Shown here piece by piece: positions 46,305-55,018 of a DNA stretch of 64,000 nt; position 1 is the stretch's first letter; each line of letters begins with the position of its first letter. Below the pieces are notes generated by a model. The model was given only the letters and a program-made list of their open reading frames with translations, did no database searches and was not told the origin of the DNA. The stretch comes from Palsa-504 sp963795795. Lineage in GTDB: Bacteria; Actinomycetota; Actinomycetes; Streptosporangiales; Streptosporangiaceae. The translations under genes were made by a program, and so were the position numbers. The stretch lies in assembly GCA_963795795.1 (NCBI GenBank), contig CAWCJS010000003.1:744001-808000 (forward strand), written 5' to 3'.

Positions 46305-47309
46305 TCCAGCAAGCCCATCATCCGGGCGAAGTTGTCACCCATGATTCCGTCGATTTTCCCCTGCGGTATCGGTTCGCTACCCAGCCGAGCCGCGTGGTCG
46401 TTGACCGAGCAGAGCTTGTCGCGCAGGGCGACAGGGTCATAGAGGAATCCAGGGTAATCGGTGCCGAAAAACAGCTTCTCTAGAGGGACGAAGAACTGCT
46501 GGGCGTGCACCAGGAACCGGTACAGTTCCTCACCGGTCGCGGTGGCGATGTAGTAGCTCAACTCGGCAAAGAAGTTTGGGTGCTTAGTCAGCATGAACAA
46601 TGCCTCATCCACCCATGGCAGCCCGCAGTGCGCGATAGTCAGCTTCAAGCTGCGGAAGTGCCGTCCGGCGGCATCGAGGAGTGCAGGACGCGCATACTCC
46701 ATCCGAGCGTCGATCCGGGTGGAGCCCGGCCTGGTGCACCATCACTGGGATGCCGAGTTCCTCGGCTTTCTCGAACACTGGGAACGCCACCACCGGGTCG
46801 GCTGGCGACCAGTCCTGGTACATCGGATAGAGCTTGACTCCGTGCAACCCAAGCTCGGTAACGGCTCGCTCGAGCTCGCGGACGGCGGCGTTTGGGCCAC
46901 GGTAGTTCGGGTTTACCGACGCAAAGCCGATGATCGTGTCGGGATCCTGGTGCTGCAGCGCGGCGATGTAGTCGTTGCATTTCTCCGGCGACGGCGGGCC
47001 GGGAACATCGGTGACGCCATAGCTGTCGACCGTCCCGATCAGCTCACCGTCGAGGAACTGCGGCGAGACGGCTAGGATCACGATCTTGTCGAAGCCGGGG
47101 TGGTCCCGGATCGTCTCGGGCACTCCGACGACGGGGAAGCCCTTGCGGCTGAAACCACTGGCTTCCCACTCCTCCTCGCTCGGCGACCGGTGTGCTGGCA
47201 GCTTTCCCTCGCTGCGGTATATGCAGAGCGAGCCCTCGCGGCCGTACTCGGTGTTGAATTCAGGGTCCTCGGCAAGGCTCAGGATGTGCGTATGGGCGTC
47301 GATCTGCAC
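46301..47309 (-). CDS. ACMSD-like amidohydrolase (one frameshift)
   Basis: About 335 residues after removing one extra base near 46726. It opens VQIDAHTHILSLAED with the HxH metal motif, continues with HGVKLYPMYQDWSPAD and IPVMVHQAG, and in the second frame LKLTIAHCGLPWVDEALFML and LFFGTDYPGF with the conserved Asp. This is the amidohydrolase-2 family, which contains metal-dependent decarboxylases (ACMSD, gamma-resorcylate) and hydrolases. GTG 47309 lies 8 bp after the upstream stop with GGTGAG before it. Confidence 0.8.
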
Positions 47310-47316
47310 GGCTAGC

Positions 47317-48651
47317 TCACCAGCCGATCTGGCGAACGACACGGACGAGCGCCTTGTTCGCTTCTGCTAGGACACTGGCCTCGTCCATGGTCGTTAGCTG
47401 GCGGTCGCGCATCAGGACCTTGCCGTCAACGATGGTGGTATTCACGGCTGAGCCGTTGGCGGCAAAGACCAGATGGGAGTAGATCTGCGCGGCATTGTGA
47501 TCGGCCAGCGGCGTGAACATGACGTTGCGGGTATCGACGAGGATCACGTCGGCCTTCTTCCCGGCGGCCAGCTGGCCGGCTTGCAGGCCGAGAGCCTCCG
47601 CGCCGTTGCGGGTAGCCATCGCCACGACGTCCGGCGCCTGCTGCAGGCTGGCATCGACGCGCGCGGCCCGGTGCATCAGCGAGGCGAACTTCATCACCTC
47701 GAACATGTCGCACGAGTTGGAGGACTCGGCGGCGTCGTGACCAAGGCCGACATTGATGCCCGCCGCGAGCATCTCCGGTAGCCGCGCGATCCCGTTGCCC
47801 AGCTTGGCATTCGACGAAGGGTTGTGCGAGATGTGGGTTCCTGTCTCCCGCATGAGCGCGATCTCGGTATCGGACAGCCACACGCAGTGCGCGGCGACGC
47901 AGTCCGGTCCCAGCAGCCCCGCGTCATAGGCCACCTCGGTTGGCCGGCGACCGAACCGCCGCTTGGAGTCCTCCACCTCGGTCAGCGACTCGTTCAGGTG
48001 CACGTGAATGCCCGTGCCCAGCTCGTCAGCCAGGGCCCGGGCCTCCGACAGCAGGGCAGGCGAGGCCAGGGGCAGCCACTCGATCCCGACCCGCACCTGT
48101 ATCCGGCCGTCTGCCAGGCCGTGCACCGCGTCGTAGGCGTCCTTGTTGTCCTGCAGCGTGTCTAGGTTGTGCTCCTTAAGCGCCACATCGTTCGACAGCA
48201 CCGCCCGGATCCCGATATCAACGGCAGCCCTGGCCAGGTCAGGCAGCCGCCGGTACATGTCGTTGACCGTCGTGACACCGGACTTCACCGACTCCAGATA
48301 CGACGCCGCCGCAGCCCAATACGCGGTCTCCGCGTCGAGCGCGCGGATCGAGGGATACCAGAACTCCTCGAGCGATTCTCGGAGCGGCAGGTGATCGCAG
48401 AAGCCCTTGCCCACCGCGGTGTGGTAGTGCAGGTCGATCAGGCCTGGCATGACGACCATGCCGGCGGCGTCAATGACCTCTGCGCCCGCGAGGTCGGCGT
48501 GAGCATCGACGCGGGAAGAGGGGAGCTCTCCGGCGTAGTCGCCCTCGCCGACTGCGAGGATGCGATGGTCGCGGATGACGACGTGCCCACCGAAATGCAC
48601 GGTCCCGTCGTCGTCCATCGTCACCACGGTGCCGTTCTTGATGACGATCAC
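47317..48651 (-). CDS. deaminase-type amidohydrolase (SsnA/TrzN-like), copy A
   Basis: 444 residues. N-terminal strand GTVVTMDDDGTVHFGGHVVI, then PGLIDLHYHTAVGKGF (HxH metal site), GIHVHLNES, VAAHCVWLSD, and INVGLGHDAAESSNSCDMFE with the Asp ligand. The subfamily removes NH2 or Cl from heteroaromatic rings such as guanine derivatives, SAH or s-triazines. GAGGAG precedes GTG 48651. Residues about 110-424 are nearly identical in DNA to copy B at 53694-54998. It heads a minus-strand operon with the ACMSD-like and TenA genes. Confidence 0.9.
   Translation of the reverse strand: MIVIKNGTVVTMDDDGTVHFGGHVVIRDHRILAVGEGDYAGELPSSRVDAHADLAGAEVIDAAGMVVMPGLIDLHYHTAVGKGFCDHLPLRESLEEFWYPSIRALDAETAYWAAAASYLESVKSGVTTVNDMYRRLPDLARAAVDIGIRAVLSNDVALKEHNLDTLQDNKDAYDAVHGLADGRIQVRVGIEWLPLASPALLSEARALADELGTGIHVHLNESLTEVEDSKRRFGRRPTEVAYDAGLLGPDCVAAHCVWLSDTEIALMRETGTHISHNPSSNAKLGNGIARLPEMLAAGINVGLGHDAAESSNSCDMFEVMKFASLMHRAARVDASLQQAPDVVAMATRNGAEALGLQAGQLAAGKKADVILVDTRNVMFTPLADHNAAQIYSHLVFAANGSAVNTTIVDGKVLMRDRQLTTMDEASVLAEANKALVRVVRQIGW
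47380..48326 (-). repeat. 947-bp inverted repeat, copy A
   Basis: Within the deaminase gene, this segment matches 53992-54938 on the opposite strand with the same length and no gaps. I found about five mismatches, three of them clustered (SSN versus CNN codons). The gene ends outside this core are only about two-thirds similar at the protein level. Confidence 0.85.
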
Positions 48652-48677
48652 TGCCGCTCCTCACCGTGCATGAACGA

Positions 48678-48687
48678 TGAGATCTTA
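48678..48687. promoter_or_regulatory. AGATCT-centred near-palindrome, left operator candidate
   Basis: TGAGATCTTA lies inside the imperfect 14-bp dyad GATGAGATCTTATC, 27 bp before the GTG of deaminase copy A. It shares TGAGATCT with the site at 48857-48866 in the same 264-bp divergent region. Confidence 0.45.
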
Positions 48688-48856
48688 TCCTAGCCTGGTC
48701 GTGCTGAACAGCCGCGCGAATCGGCGCGCCAAACGTTCCCGGTGCTCTCGGTTGGGGACCACTTTCGAGCCTGCCAGAGGCCATCACCTGCCTGTTTTCT
48801 TCCCCTGAGGCCATTGACCGGCTCCCCGAGCGTGGCCTATCGTCAGCCTCAAGATC

Positions 48857-48866
48857 TGAGATCTCA
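48857..48866. promoter_or_regulatory. palindrome TGAGATCTCA, right operator candidate
   Basis: A perfect 10-bp palindrome overlaps a second dyad, TCTCA-T-TGAGA (48862-48872), 50 bp before the M20 gene start. One of the two GntR-FCD regulators of the island is the likely binder. Confidence 0.5.
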
Positions 48867-48915
48867 TTGAGAGATTAGTGCCCTTGATACTGCCCGACCG
48901 GAGTGCTGCACATCC

Positions 48916-50100
48916 ATGACTGATGTATCCGCCGCCGTGGCCGCGATCGACACAGCGCGTCTGATAGAGCTCGTCCAGCAGGTCTGCCGCATCCCCAGCA
49001 TCCTCGGTGAAGAGGGGCCGCTCGCTCACTTCCTGCACGATGTCATGCGGGAATCGGGCTTTGAGGCGACCGAGCTGCAGCCGGCGATCGGCGATCGGCC
49101 CAACGCCCTCGGTGAACTGAGCTTCGGCGCAGGGCGGCGAGTCGTCTTCACCGGCCATATGGACACCAAGCCCGTGTCGCACGGCTGGTCGGTGACGACG
49201 CCATTCGCGGGCGACCTAATCGACGGCAAGATCTACGGCCACGGGATCATGGATATGAAAGCGGCGCTGGTCTGCCAGCTAGTAGCGATGGAGGCTTTGC
49301 GCGACAGCGGCATCCCCCTCACCGGAACGCTCGCGATGGCTGCAGTCTCTGATCACATGGGCGACCAGGCAGGTTCGATTGCCTACTTCGACCGCTACCC
49401 CGCAGACCTCGGCGTGCTCGGCGAGCTGTCCGGCAACGAGATTTTCCTCGGCCACCGTGGTCGCTACTACTTCGACATCACCGTGCTCGGCACCTCGGCC
49501 CACACCTGCCATAAGGCCCTTGCTGTCAACGCCAACATGCTCGCCGCGCATGCCGTCATCGAACTTGACCGCTCGAAGCTCATGCCACCGCTCGACCCGG
49601 ACGTGGAAAAGTTGTTCGGTGCCGAAACCTTCATGTCACCCGGCCGAATCTACGGCGGGCTGCCGCCCGGCGGCCCGTCAATGATCCCTGACGAGTGCGT
49701 AATCCGCGTCGACTGTCGGCCGCAGCCGGGCGTTAGCATCGAGCGGGTGCGGGCCGAGATCGACCGCTGCCTAGCCGAAGCCAGCCGGCGCGACCCGCGC
49801 TTCCGGGCGACCGTCGAGCTTGCCGATGTCAAGAGCGGCTACCTCGCCTCGCCAGGCGACGAAGTCGTGACCCTCATGACCGACGCGGTGCGTGCGGTGC
49901 GCGGTCGCGAGCCGGTGCACAAGGTCGCTAATTGGCTCGGGGACACGGCCAGCTTCGGGGCCAAGGTGCCGACCGTGATTTTCGGCCCGGGCGGCGAGCC
50001 CGTTTACTGCCCGGACGAGCACCTCAGGCTGGCCGACATCATCGAGGCCACGCAGGTCTACACCGCCTTCGGCGCACTCGCCTTGACGGCCGGAGACTAG
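48916..50100 (+). CDS. M20-family amidohydrolase homologue with altered metal/catalytic residues
   Basis: 394 residues. The overall M20 plan is present: VVFTGHMDTKPVSHGWSVTT with the first His and Asp, YGHGIMDMKAALVCQLVAME with the bridging Asp, and a dimerisation lid (GHRGRYYFDITVLGTSAHT). The usual catalytic Glu-Glu pair reads VSDHMGDQAG, and the last metal His (normally before PDE) is Tyr in VYCPDEHLRL. Either the protein is not a standard dipeptidase/deacylase or it acts differently. The relative YlmB deformylates thiamin-derived pyrimidines. It is the first gene of a six-gene operon. Confidence 0.82.
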   Translation: MTDVSAAVAAIDTARLIELVQQVCRIPSILGEEGPLAHFLHDVMRESGFEATELQPAIGDRPNALGELSFGAGRRVVFTGHMDTKPVSHGWSVTTPFAGDLIDGKIYGHGIMDMKAALVCQLVAMEALRDSGIPLTGTLAMAAVSDHMGDQAGSIAYFDRYPADLGVLGELSGNEIFLGHRGRYYFDITVLGTSAHTCHKALAVNANMLAAHAVIELDRSKLMPPLDPDVEKLFGAETFMSPGRIYGGLPPGGPSMIPDECVIRVDCRPQPGVSIERVRAEIDRCLAEASRRDPRFRATVELADVKSGYLASPGDEVVTLMTDAVRAVRGREPVHKVANWLGDTASFGAKVPTVIFGPGGEPVYCPDEHLRLADIIEATQVYTAFGALALTAGD

Positions 50101-50103
50101 CGG

Positions 50104-51213
50104 ATGTCAGCGCTACCGTCCTTTGAAGATCTGCTGGAACGCGCTGACCTGGCGTGGATGGGACAGAACACCACGCACCTCGAGCCGCCGTCCGAGGTCG
50201 TCGACGCGTTGCTGGACAGCACCGGCCGCCGTGAGTTCCAGCTCTACGCCCCGGCTCTGGGCCTGCAGCGGCTGCGCGAGCTGATCATCGAGGATCTGGG
50301 CCTCGCTGGGACCGGCGCATCGGCACTGATCACCGACGGCGCGGTCGGGGGGCTCCACCATGTCTGCACTGCCCTTGCCTGCGGCATCTCACGGCTGATC
50401 ACCACCGACCCGGGGTGGCCGTGGCCAGCGAGGTTCGTGCAGTTCGCGGGCGTGCCGGTCACGATGCTGCCGGTGTACTCGGCCACGCAGGGCTACCGAC
50501 TGCGCGCAGCGCAACTCGCCGGCGTCATCGAGGAACACTCGCTCATCTATCTCATTGACCCACTGAACCCACTCGGCAGCTGCTACAGCCGAGATGAACT
50601 GACGACCATTACCGACCTCGCCCGCGCGTCGAACTCCCTGATCGTGCACGACTGCACGTACCGTCACTTCGCAGCCGGACACACCCTCGCCGCGCTGCTC
50701 TATCCCGAGGGCACGCTGACGACCTACAGCTTTTCAAAGTGGCTGGGGCTAGCAGGTCTACGCGTCGGTGCCGTGGTCGGAACCCCGCCGCTGCTCGACC
50801 AGCTCACGGCCGTCCCGTCGAACCCGCTGGGTGCGGGCATCCAGGCGCAGCGCGCCGCCCTCGCCGGGCTCATGGTGAAGGGGCCGTGGCTCAGGCGGCT
50901 GTGTTCGGTGAACGCGGCCAACCAGAAGATCGTCGCGGACGCCGTGACGGCGAGCAGGCTCGGCCGGGTGCTGGTGCTGCCGTCCCACGGCAACTTCCTA
51001 GCCGTCGACATTAGCGACAGCGGCTGGACGGCAGACGATCTCTGTGCGGCGATGCTCGACCGCGACGTCTTCATCCGGTCTGGTACGTACCAGTCACCGA
51101 AGTTCGGCGAGCGCTTTGTCAAGGTCAGCACATCAGTTCCCGAGAAGTGGGCCCGGCGGTTCGCAGCAGCATGGACGGAACTGGCCGCACTCCCGGACCC
51201 GGCGGCACGATGA
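50104..51213 (+). CDS. class I/II aminotransferase
   Basis: 369 residues. PLP-binding Lys in YSFSKWLGLAGLRVGAVVG, Asn and Asp of the fold in LIDPLNPLGSCYSRDEL and IVHDCTYRHF, and the C-terminal Arg in KVSTSVPEKWARR. It would transfer an amino group between an amino acid or amine and a 2-oxo acid. It begins 3 bp after the M20 stop and its own stop overlaps the amidase start (ATGA), so the three are tightly coupled. Confidence 0.9.
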   Translation: MSALPSFEDLLERADLAWMGQNTTHLEPPSEVVDALLDSTGRREFQLYAPALGLQRLRELIIEDLGLAGTGASALITDGAVGGLHHVCTALACGISRLITTDPGWPWPARFVQFAGVPVTMLPVYSATQGYRLRAAQLAGVIEEHSLIYLIDPLNPLGSCYSRDELTTITDLARASNSLIVHDCTYRHFAAGHTLAALLYPEGTLTTYSFSKWLGLAGLRVGAVVGTPPLLDQLTAVPSNPLGAGIQAQRAALAGLMVKGPWLRRLCSVNAANQKIVADAVTASRLGRVLVLPSHGNFLAVDISDSGWTADDLCAAMLDRDVFIRSGTYQSPKFGERFVKVSTSVPEKWARRFAAAWTELAALPDPAAR

Positions 51214-52652
51214 CCGCGCTGCTCCGATTCCGGCCAATCGACGCGGACGAATACCGCGGCGCCACGGCGCTCAGCCTCGGCCGTGAAGTCGCTGCGGGAA
51301 GCCTCTCGCCGGTCCAGTTGACGGAGCTGGCGTTGGACATCGCGGCGGCTGCCGAGCCGGTCATCAATGCCTACGCGCTTTTCCGGAGAAATAAGGCACT
51401 GCGCGAGGCTGCGGTGCTCGAAACCGAAGCGAAACGCGGATCACTGCACAGCGTCCTCCACGGCATACCGATAGCTGTGAAAGACAACCTGTGCCTGGCC
51501 GGCGAGCCAACCTTCAAGGGATCGCGCACGTCGGCGGCCGACCCTGCAGCGGCCTCGTCGCCGATGGTCGACCGTCTGGTGCGGGCTGGTACTGTCGTCA
51601 TCGGCAAGACGACTATGCCCGAGTTCGGCTGGAAGGGCACGGGAATCTCGCCCCGCACCGGTGTCACCCGCAATCCGTGGAACCCTGCCCGCAACTCGGG
51701 CGGGTCGAGCGCCGGCTCGGCCGCGACGGTCGCCGCCGGCGCAGTCCCGATCGCGCTCGGCAGCGACGCCGGTGGGTCGATCCGGATCCCCGCGTCATTC
51801 TGCGGCGTCGTAGGCCTCAAGCCGACGCTGGGTGCGATCCCGGTCTGGCCGGGGACAGTTAACGAGGCACTGTCACACGCCGGCCCGCTGACCCGGTCCG
51901 TCGCGGACGCGCGCACGGTGCTCGCCTTGGCCCGCGGCGCCGATCCGCGTGACCCGCAGTCCGCTTATCCGGCGCCGCTGTGCGACGAGCCTGGTCGGCG
52001 GCTGCGCGTCGGCGTTGTCCGCGCCCCTTTCGGCATTGAGCCCGAGGCGCCCGTGGGCGAGGTTGCCGAGGTCGCCTACGCAGCACTGCGCGCAGCCGGG
52101 ATGGCGGAGTTCTCTGACGCGGAGCTGGCCATGCCGGTGCCGCGAGAAATCTTCGAGGCGATGTGGGTCACCGGCCGCGGCCTGGGCTTCGCGTCCCTGA
52201 TCCGGGCCCATGCGGACATCATGGATCCCGGTCTGGTGCGGCTGCTGCCACTGGCCGAGCAGTACTCGCTCGCCGACTATTACGCAGCCGTCGATGCAAG
52301 GCGCGCATTCAACGCAGAGCTTTTCGCGATGTTCTCCCATGTGGATCTGCTCGTCATGCCGACGATGCCGCTGACCGCCTTCGCCGCCGAGGCGGAAGTA
52401 CCGGACGGCGGCGAGGCAGACGCCAAGCTGCCGTGGCTCACCTGGACGCCGTACACCTACGCGTTCAACGTCAGCGGTCAGCCGGCTGCCAGCATCCCTT
52501 GCGGTCTAGCTGCCGACAGGATGCCGGTAGGCCTCCAGGTGGTCGGTCCCTGGGGTCATGACCTGCGGGTGCTCGACTTCGCTCAGGCATGCGAAGAAGC
52601 ACTTGCCGGCATGATTACTGCCCGGGTCCTTCCAGCGCTGCGGACGAAATAG
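51210..52652 (+). CDS. amidase-signature family amidase
   Basis: 480 residues from ATG 51210. The Ser-cisSer-Lys triad is complete: Lys in GIPIAVKDNLCLAG, cis-Ser in NSGGSSAGSAATVAAGAVP, and the nucleophile Ser in LGSDAGGSIRIPASFCG. It hydrolyses an amide to acid and ammonia; in this operon it could act on an open-chain amide from a ring-cleaved substrate. The end QPAASIPCGLAADRMPVGLQ is typical. Confidence 0.93.
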   Translation: MTALLRFRPIDADEYRGATALSLGREVAAGSLSPVQLTELALDIAAAAEPVINAYALFRRNKALREAAVLETEAKRGSLHSVLHGIPIAVKDNLCLAGEPTFKGSRTSAADPAAASSPMVDRLVRAGTVVIGKTTMPEFGWKGTGISPRTGVTRNPWNPARNSGGSSAGSAATVAAGAVPIALGSDAGGSIRIPASFCGVVGLKPTLGAIPVWPGTVNEALSHAGPLTRSVADARTVLALARGADPRDPQSAYPAPLCDEPGRRLRVGVVRAPFGIEPEAPVGEVAEVAYAALRAAGMAEFSDAELAMPVPREIFEAMWVTGRGLGFASLIRAHADIMDPGLVRLLPLAEQYSLADYYAAVDARRAFNAELFAMFSHVDLLVMPTMPLTAFAAEAEVPDGGEADAKLPWLTWTPYTYAFNVSGQPAASIPCGLAADRMPVGLQVVGPWGHDLRVLDFAQACEEALAGMITARVLPALRTK

Positions 52653-52673
52653 TGACAAAAGTGAGGGGGAGCG

Positions 52674-53678
52674 ATGCGAACCGCTGTCTGCCTTCAAGGC
52701 GTTGACGCCCCTGAGGCCTTCGAGGCGAACGTGGCCGCGATCGAACGCCTCGGCTTTGATCACCTCTGGCTGACGGACTCCTCGCTGCACACTCGCAACT
52801 GCTGGTCGTACCTTACCCTGGCAGCCCGCGCTACTTCCCGCCTCACCCTCGGCACTGGAGTGACCAACCCGCTCACCCGGCACCCGGGGATTACGGCGGC
52901 AGCCGCCGCGACGCTCGACGAGGTCTCTGGGAGCAGATTTATCCTGGGCATCGGCGCCGGCGACCGGCCGCTGCTGGCCTTGGGCCACCGGCCCGCCAGG
53001 CTTGCCGACCTTGAGGACGCGATCATCGCCATCCGTGGGCTGTGGCACGGTGAACACGTCTCGATGCAAGCGGGAGCCTTTAGGTTCGACGACGCCCACT
53101 ACCGCTTTGCCAGGGCCGAGTACTCCATTCCTGTCTGGGTCTCGGCGACGGGGCCGAGGACTCTTGAGCTTGCAGGTCGCGTCGCCGACGGCGTCATCGT
53201 GCTGGCCGGCCTGCATCCAGACGGGATCCGCTTCGCTCTTGAGCATATTGACCGCGGTGCGGACCGGGCCGGCCGGAGCAGCCGACCGCCGGTCACCGTC
53301 TTCGCCTACGGCGCGATCGACGACGAAGATCCTGCCGCTGCATTCACGGCGGCACGGTCGATCGCGGCCTGGTTTCCGCAGACTTCGCCCGTCTACTGCG
53401 AGCTGGCCGGATTGCCGGCCAACCTGGTCGCCGCGGTTCGGAACCGCTACAGCGGCGGTGAGTTTCAGGAGGCAGCGACCGCCGCCGAGCTGCTGCCCGC
53501 AGACTTCGTCCGGCGGATGGCCCTGGCGGGCGACTCCGCGGAGGCATGCGCACACCTCCGCGACCTCGCTGAGCTCGGCATCGACCAGATCACCGTATTT
53601 CCGCTCGGACCGGAACGCATGCAGACCGTCGCCCGGTTCGCTGACTGCGTTGCCCGCACCCTGCCCGTATCGAGCTGA
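52674..53678 (+). CDS. LLM-class (F420- or flavin-dependent) oxidoreductase
   Basis: 334 residues. Features are RTAVCLQGVDAPEAFEANVA, LTLGTGVTNPLTRHPGITAA, the cofactor loop GSRFILGIGAGDRPL, and IPVWVSATGPRTLELAGRVA near the centre, the pattern of F420-dependent MER-like oxidoreductases. Flavin enzymes of this fold (RutA-like) can open pyrimidine rings, but the sequence does not show which cofactor is used. GGGGGAG precedes ATG 52674; 21 bp separate it from the amidase. Confidence 0.9.
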   Translation: MRTAVCLQGVDAPEAFEANVAAIERLGFDHLWLTDSSLHTRNCWSYLTLAARATSRLTLGTGVTNPLTRHPGITAAAAATLDEVSGSRFILGIGAGDRPLLALGHRPARLADLEDAIIAIRGLWHGEHVSMQAGAFRFDDAHYRFARAEYSIPVWVSATGPRTLELAGRVADGVIVLAGLHPDGIRFALEHIDRGADRAGRSSRPPVTVFAYGAIDDEDPAAAFTAARSIAAWFPQTSPVYCELAGLPANLVAAVRNRYSGGEFQEAATAAELLPADFVRRMALAGDSAEACAHLRDLAELGIDQITVFPLGPERMQTVARFADCVARTLPVSS

Positions 53679-53693
53679 TAGCGAGGACACCAG

Positions 53694-54998
53694 ATGGCCA
53701 CACTTGTCATCAACAACGGCACCGTGGTGACGATGGACGACGATAGGACGGTCTACTTCGGCGGGCACGTCGCGATCGACCAAGACCGCATCCTCGCGGT
53801 GGGGCCAGGTGAATACGCCGGCGAGGACGCGGGGACGGAAGTGATCGACGCCGCCGGCATGGTCGTCATGCCAGGCCTGATCGACCTGCACTTCCATACG
53901 GCGATCGGAAAGGGCTACAGCGATCACCTGCCCTTGTGGGAATACCTGGACGAGTGTTGGTACCCGCTCATCCGCAACCTCGACGCGGACGCCGCGTATT
54001 GGGCTGCGGCGGCGTCGTATCTGGAGTCGGTGAAGTCCGGTGTCACGACGGTCAACGACATGTACCGGCGGCTGCCTGACCTGGCCAGGGCTGCCGTTGA
54101 TATCGGGATCCGGGCGGTGCTGTCGAACGATGTGGCGCTGAAGGAGCACAACCTAGACACGCTGCAGGACAACAAGGACGCCTACGACGCGGTGCACGGC
54201 CTGGCAGACGGCCGGATACAGGTGCGGGTCGGGATCGAGTGGCTGCCCCTGGCCTCGCCTGCCCTGCTGTCGGAGGCCCGGGCCCTGGCTGACGAGCTGG
54301 GCACGGGCATCCACGTGCACCTGAACGAGTCGCTGACCGAGGTGGAGGACTCCAAGCGGCGGTTCGGTCGCCGGCCAACCGAGGTGGCCTATGACGCGGG
54401 GCTGCTGGGACCGGACTGCGTCGCCGCGCACTGCGTGTGGCTGTCCGATACCGAGATCGCGCTCATGCGGGAGACAGGAACCCACATCTCGCACAACCCT
54501 TCGTCGAACGCCAAGCTGGGCAACGGGATCGCGCGGCTACCGGAGATGCTCGCGGCGGGCATCAATGTCGGCCTTGGTCACGACGCCGCCGAGTGCAACA
54601 ACTCGTGCGACATGTTCGAGGTGATGAAGTTCGCCTCGCTGATGCACCGGGCCGCGCGCGTCGATGCCAGCCTGCAGCAGGCGCCGGACGTCGTGGCGAT
54701 GGCTACCCGCAACGGCGCGGAGGCTCTCGGCCTGCAAGCCGGCCAGCTGGCCGCCGGGAAGAAGGCCGACGTGATCCTCGTCGATACCCGCAACGTCATG
54801 TTCACGCCGCTGGCCGATCACAATGCCGCGCAGATCTACTCCCATCTGGTCTTTGCCGCCAACGGCTCAGCCGTGAATACCACCATCGTTGACGGCAAGG
54901 TCCTGATGCGCGACCGCCAGCTAACGACCATGGACGAGAACACAATCCTCACCCAGGCGAATGTGGCGTTCCGCCGCGTGCTCGACCGGATCTCCTGA
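53694..54998 (+). CDS. deaminase-type amidohydrolase (SsnA/TrzN-like), copy B
   Basis: 434 residues. The order of motifs is as in copy A: PGLIDLHFHTAIGKGYSDHL, GIHVHLNES, VAAHCVWLSD and LGHDAAECNNSCDMFE. The central part is nearly identical to copy A in DNA, while the first 95 and last 15 residues differ. The change SSN to CNN beside the metal Asp may tune substrate use. GAGG lies before ATG 53694. It is the fifth gene of the plus-strand operon, 15 bp after the LLM gene. Confidence 0.9.
   Translation: MATLVINNGTVVTMDDDRTVYFGGHVAIDQDRILAVGPGEYAGEDAGTEVIDAAGMVVMPGLIDLHFHTAIGKGYSDHLPLWEYLDECWYPLIRNLDADAAYWAAAASYLESVKSGVTTVNDMYRRLPDLARAAVDIGIRAVLSNDVALKEHNLDTLQDNKDAYDAVHGLADGRIQVRVGIEWLPLASPALLSEARALADELGTGIHVHLNESLTEVEDSKRRFGRRPTEVAYDAGLLGPDCVAAHCVWLSDTEIALMRETGTHISHNPSSNAKLGNGIARLPEMLAAGINVGLGHDAAECNNSCDMFEVMKFASLMHRAARVDASLQQAPDVVAMATRNGAEALGLQAGQLAAGKKADVILVDTRNVMFTPLADHNAAQIYSHLVFAANGSAVNTTIVDGKVLMRDRQLTTMDENTILTQANVAFRRVLDRIS
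53992..54938 (+). repeat. 947-bp inverted repeat, copy B
   Basis: Reverse-complement match of 47380-48326. The two copies lie in opposite orientation about 5.7 kb apart and enclose the 5' parts of both deaminase genes plus the M20, aminotransferase, amidase and LLM genes. Recombination between them would invert that block. Confidence 0.85.
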
Positions 54999-55018
54999 AT
55001 GCCGAGCATGGAGCCCAG

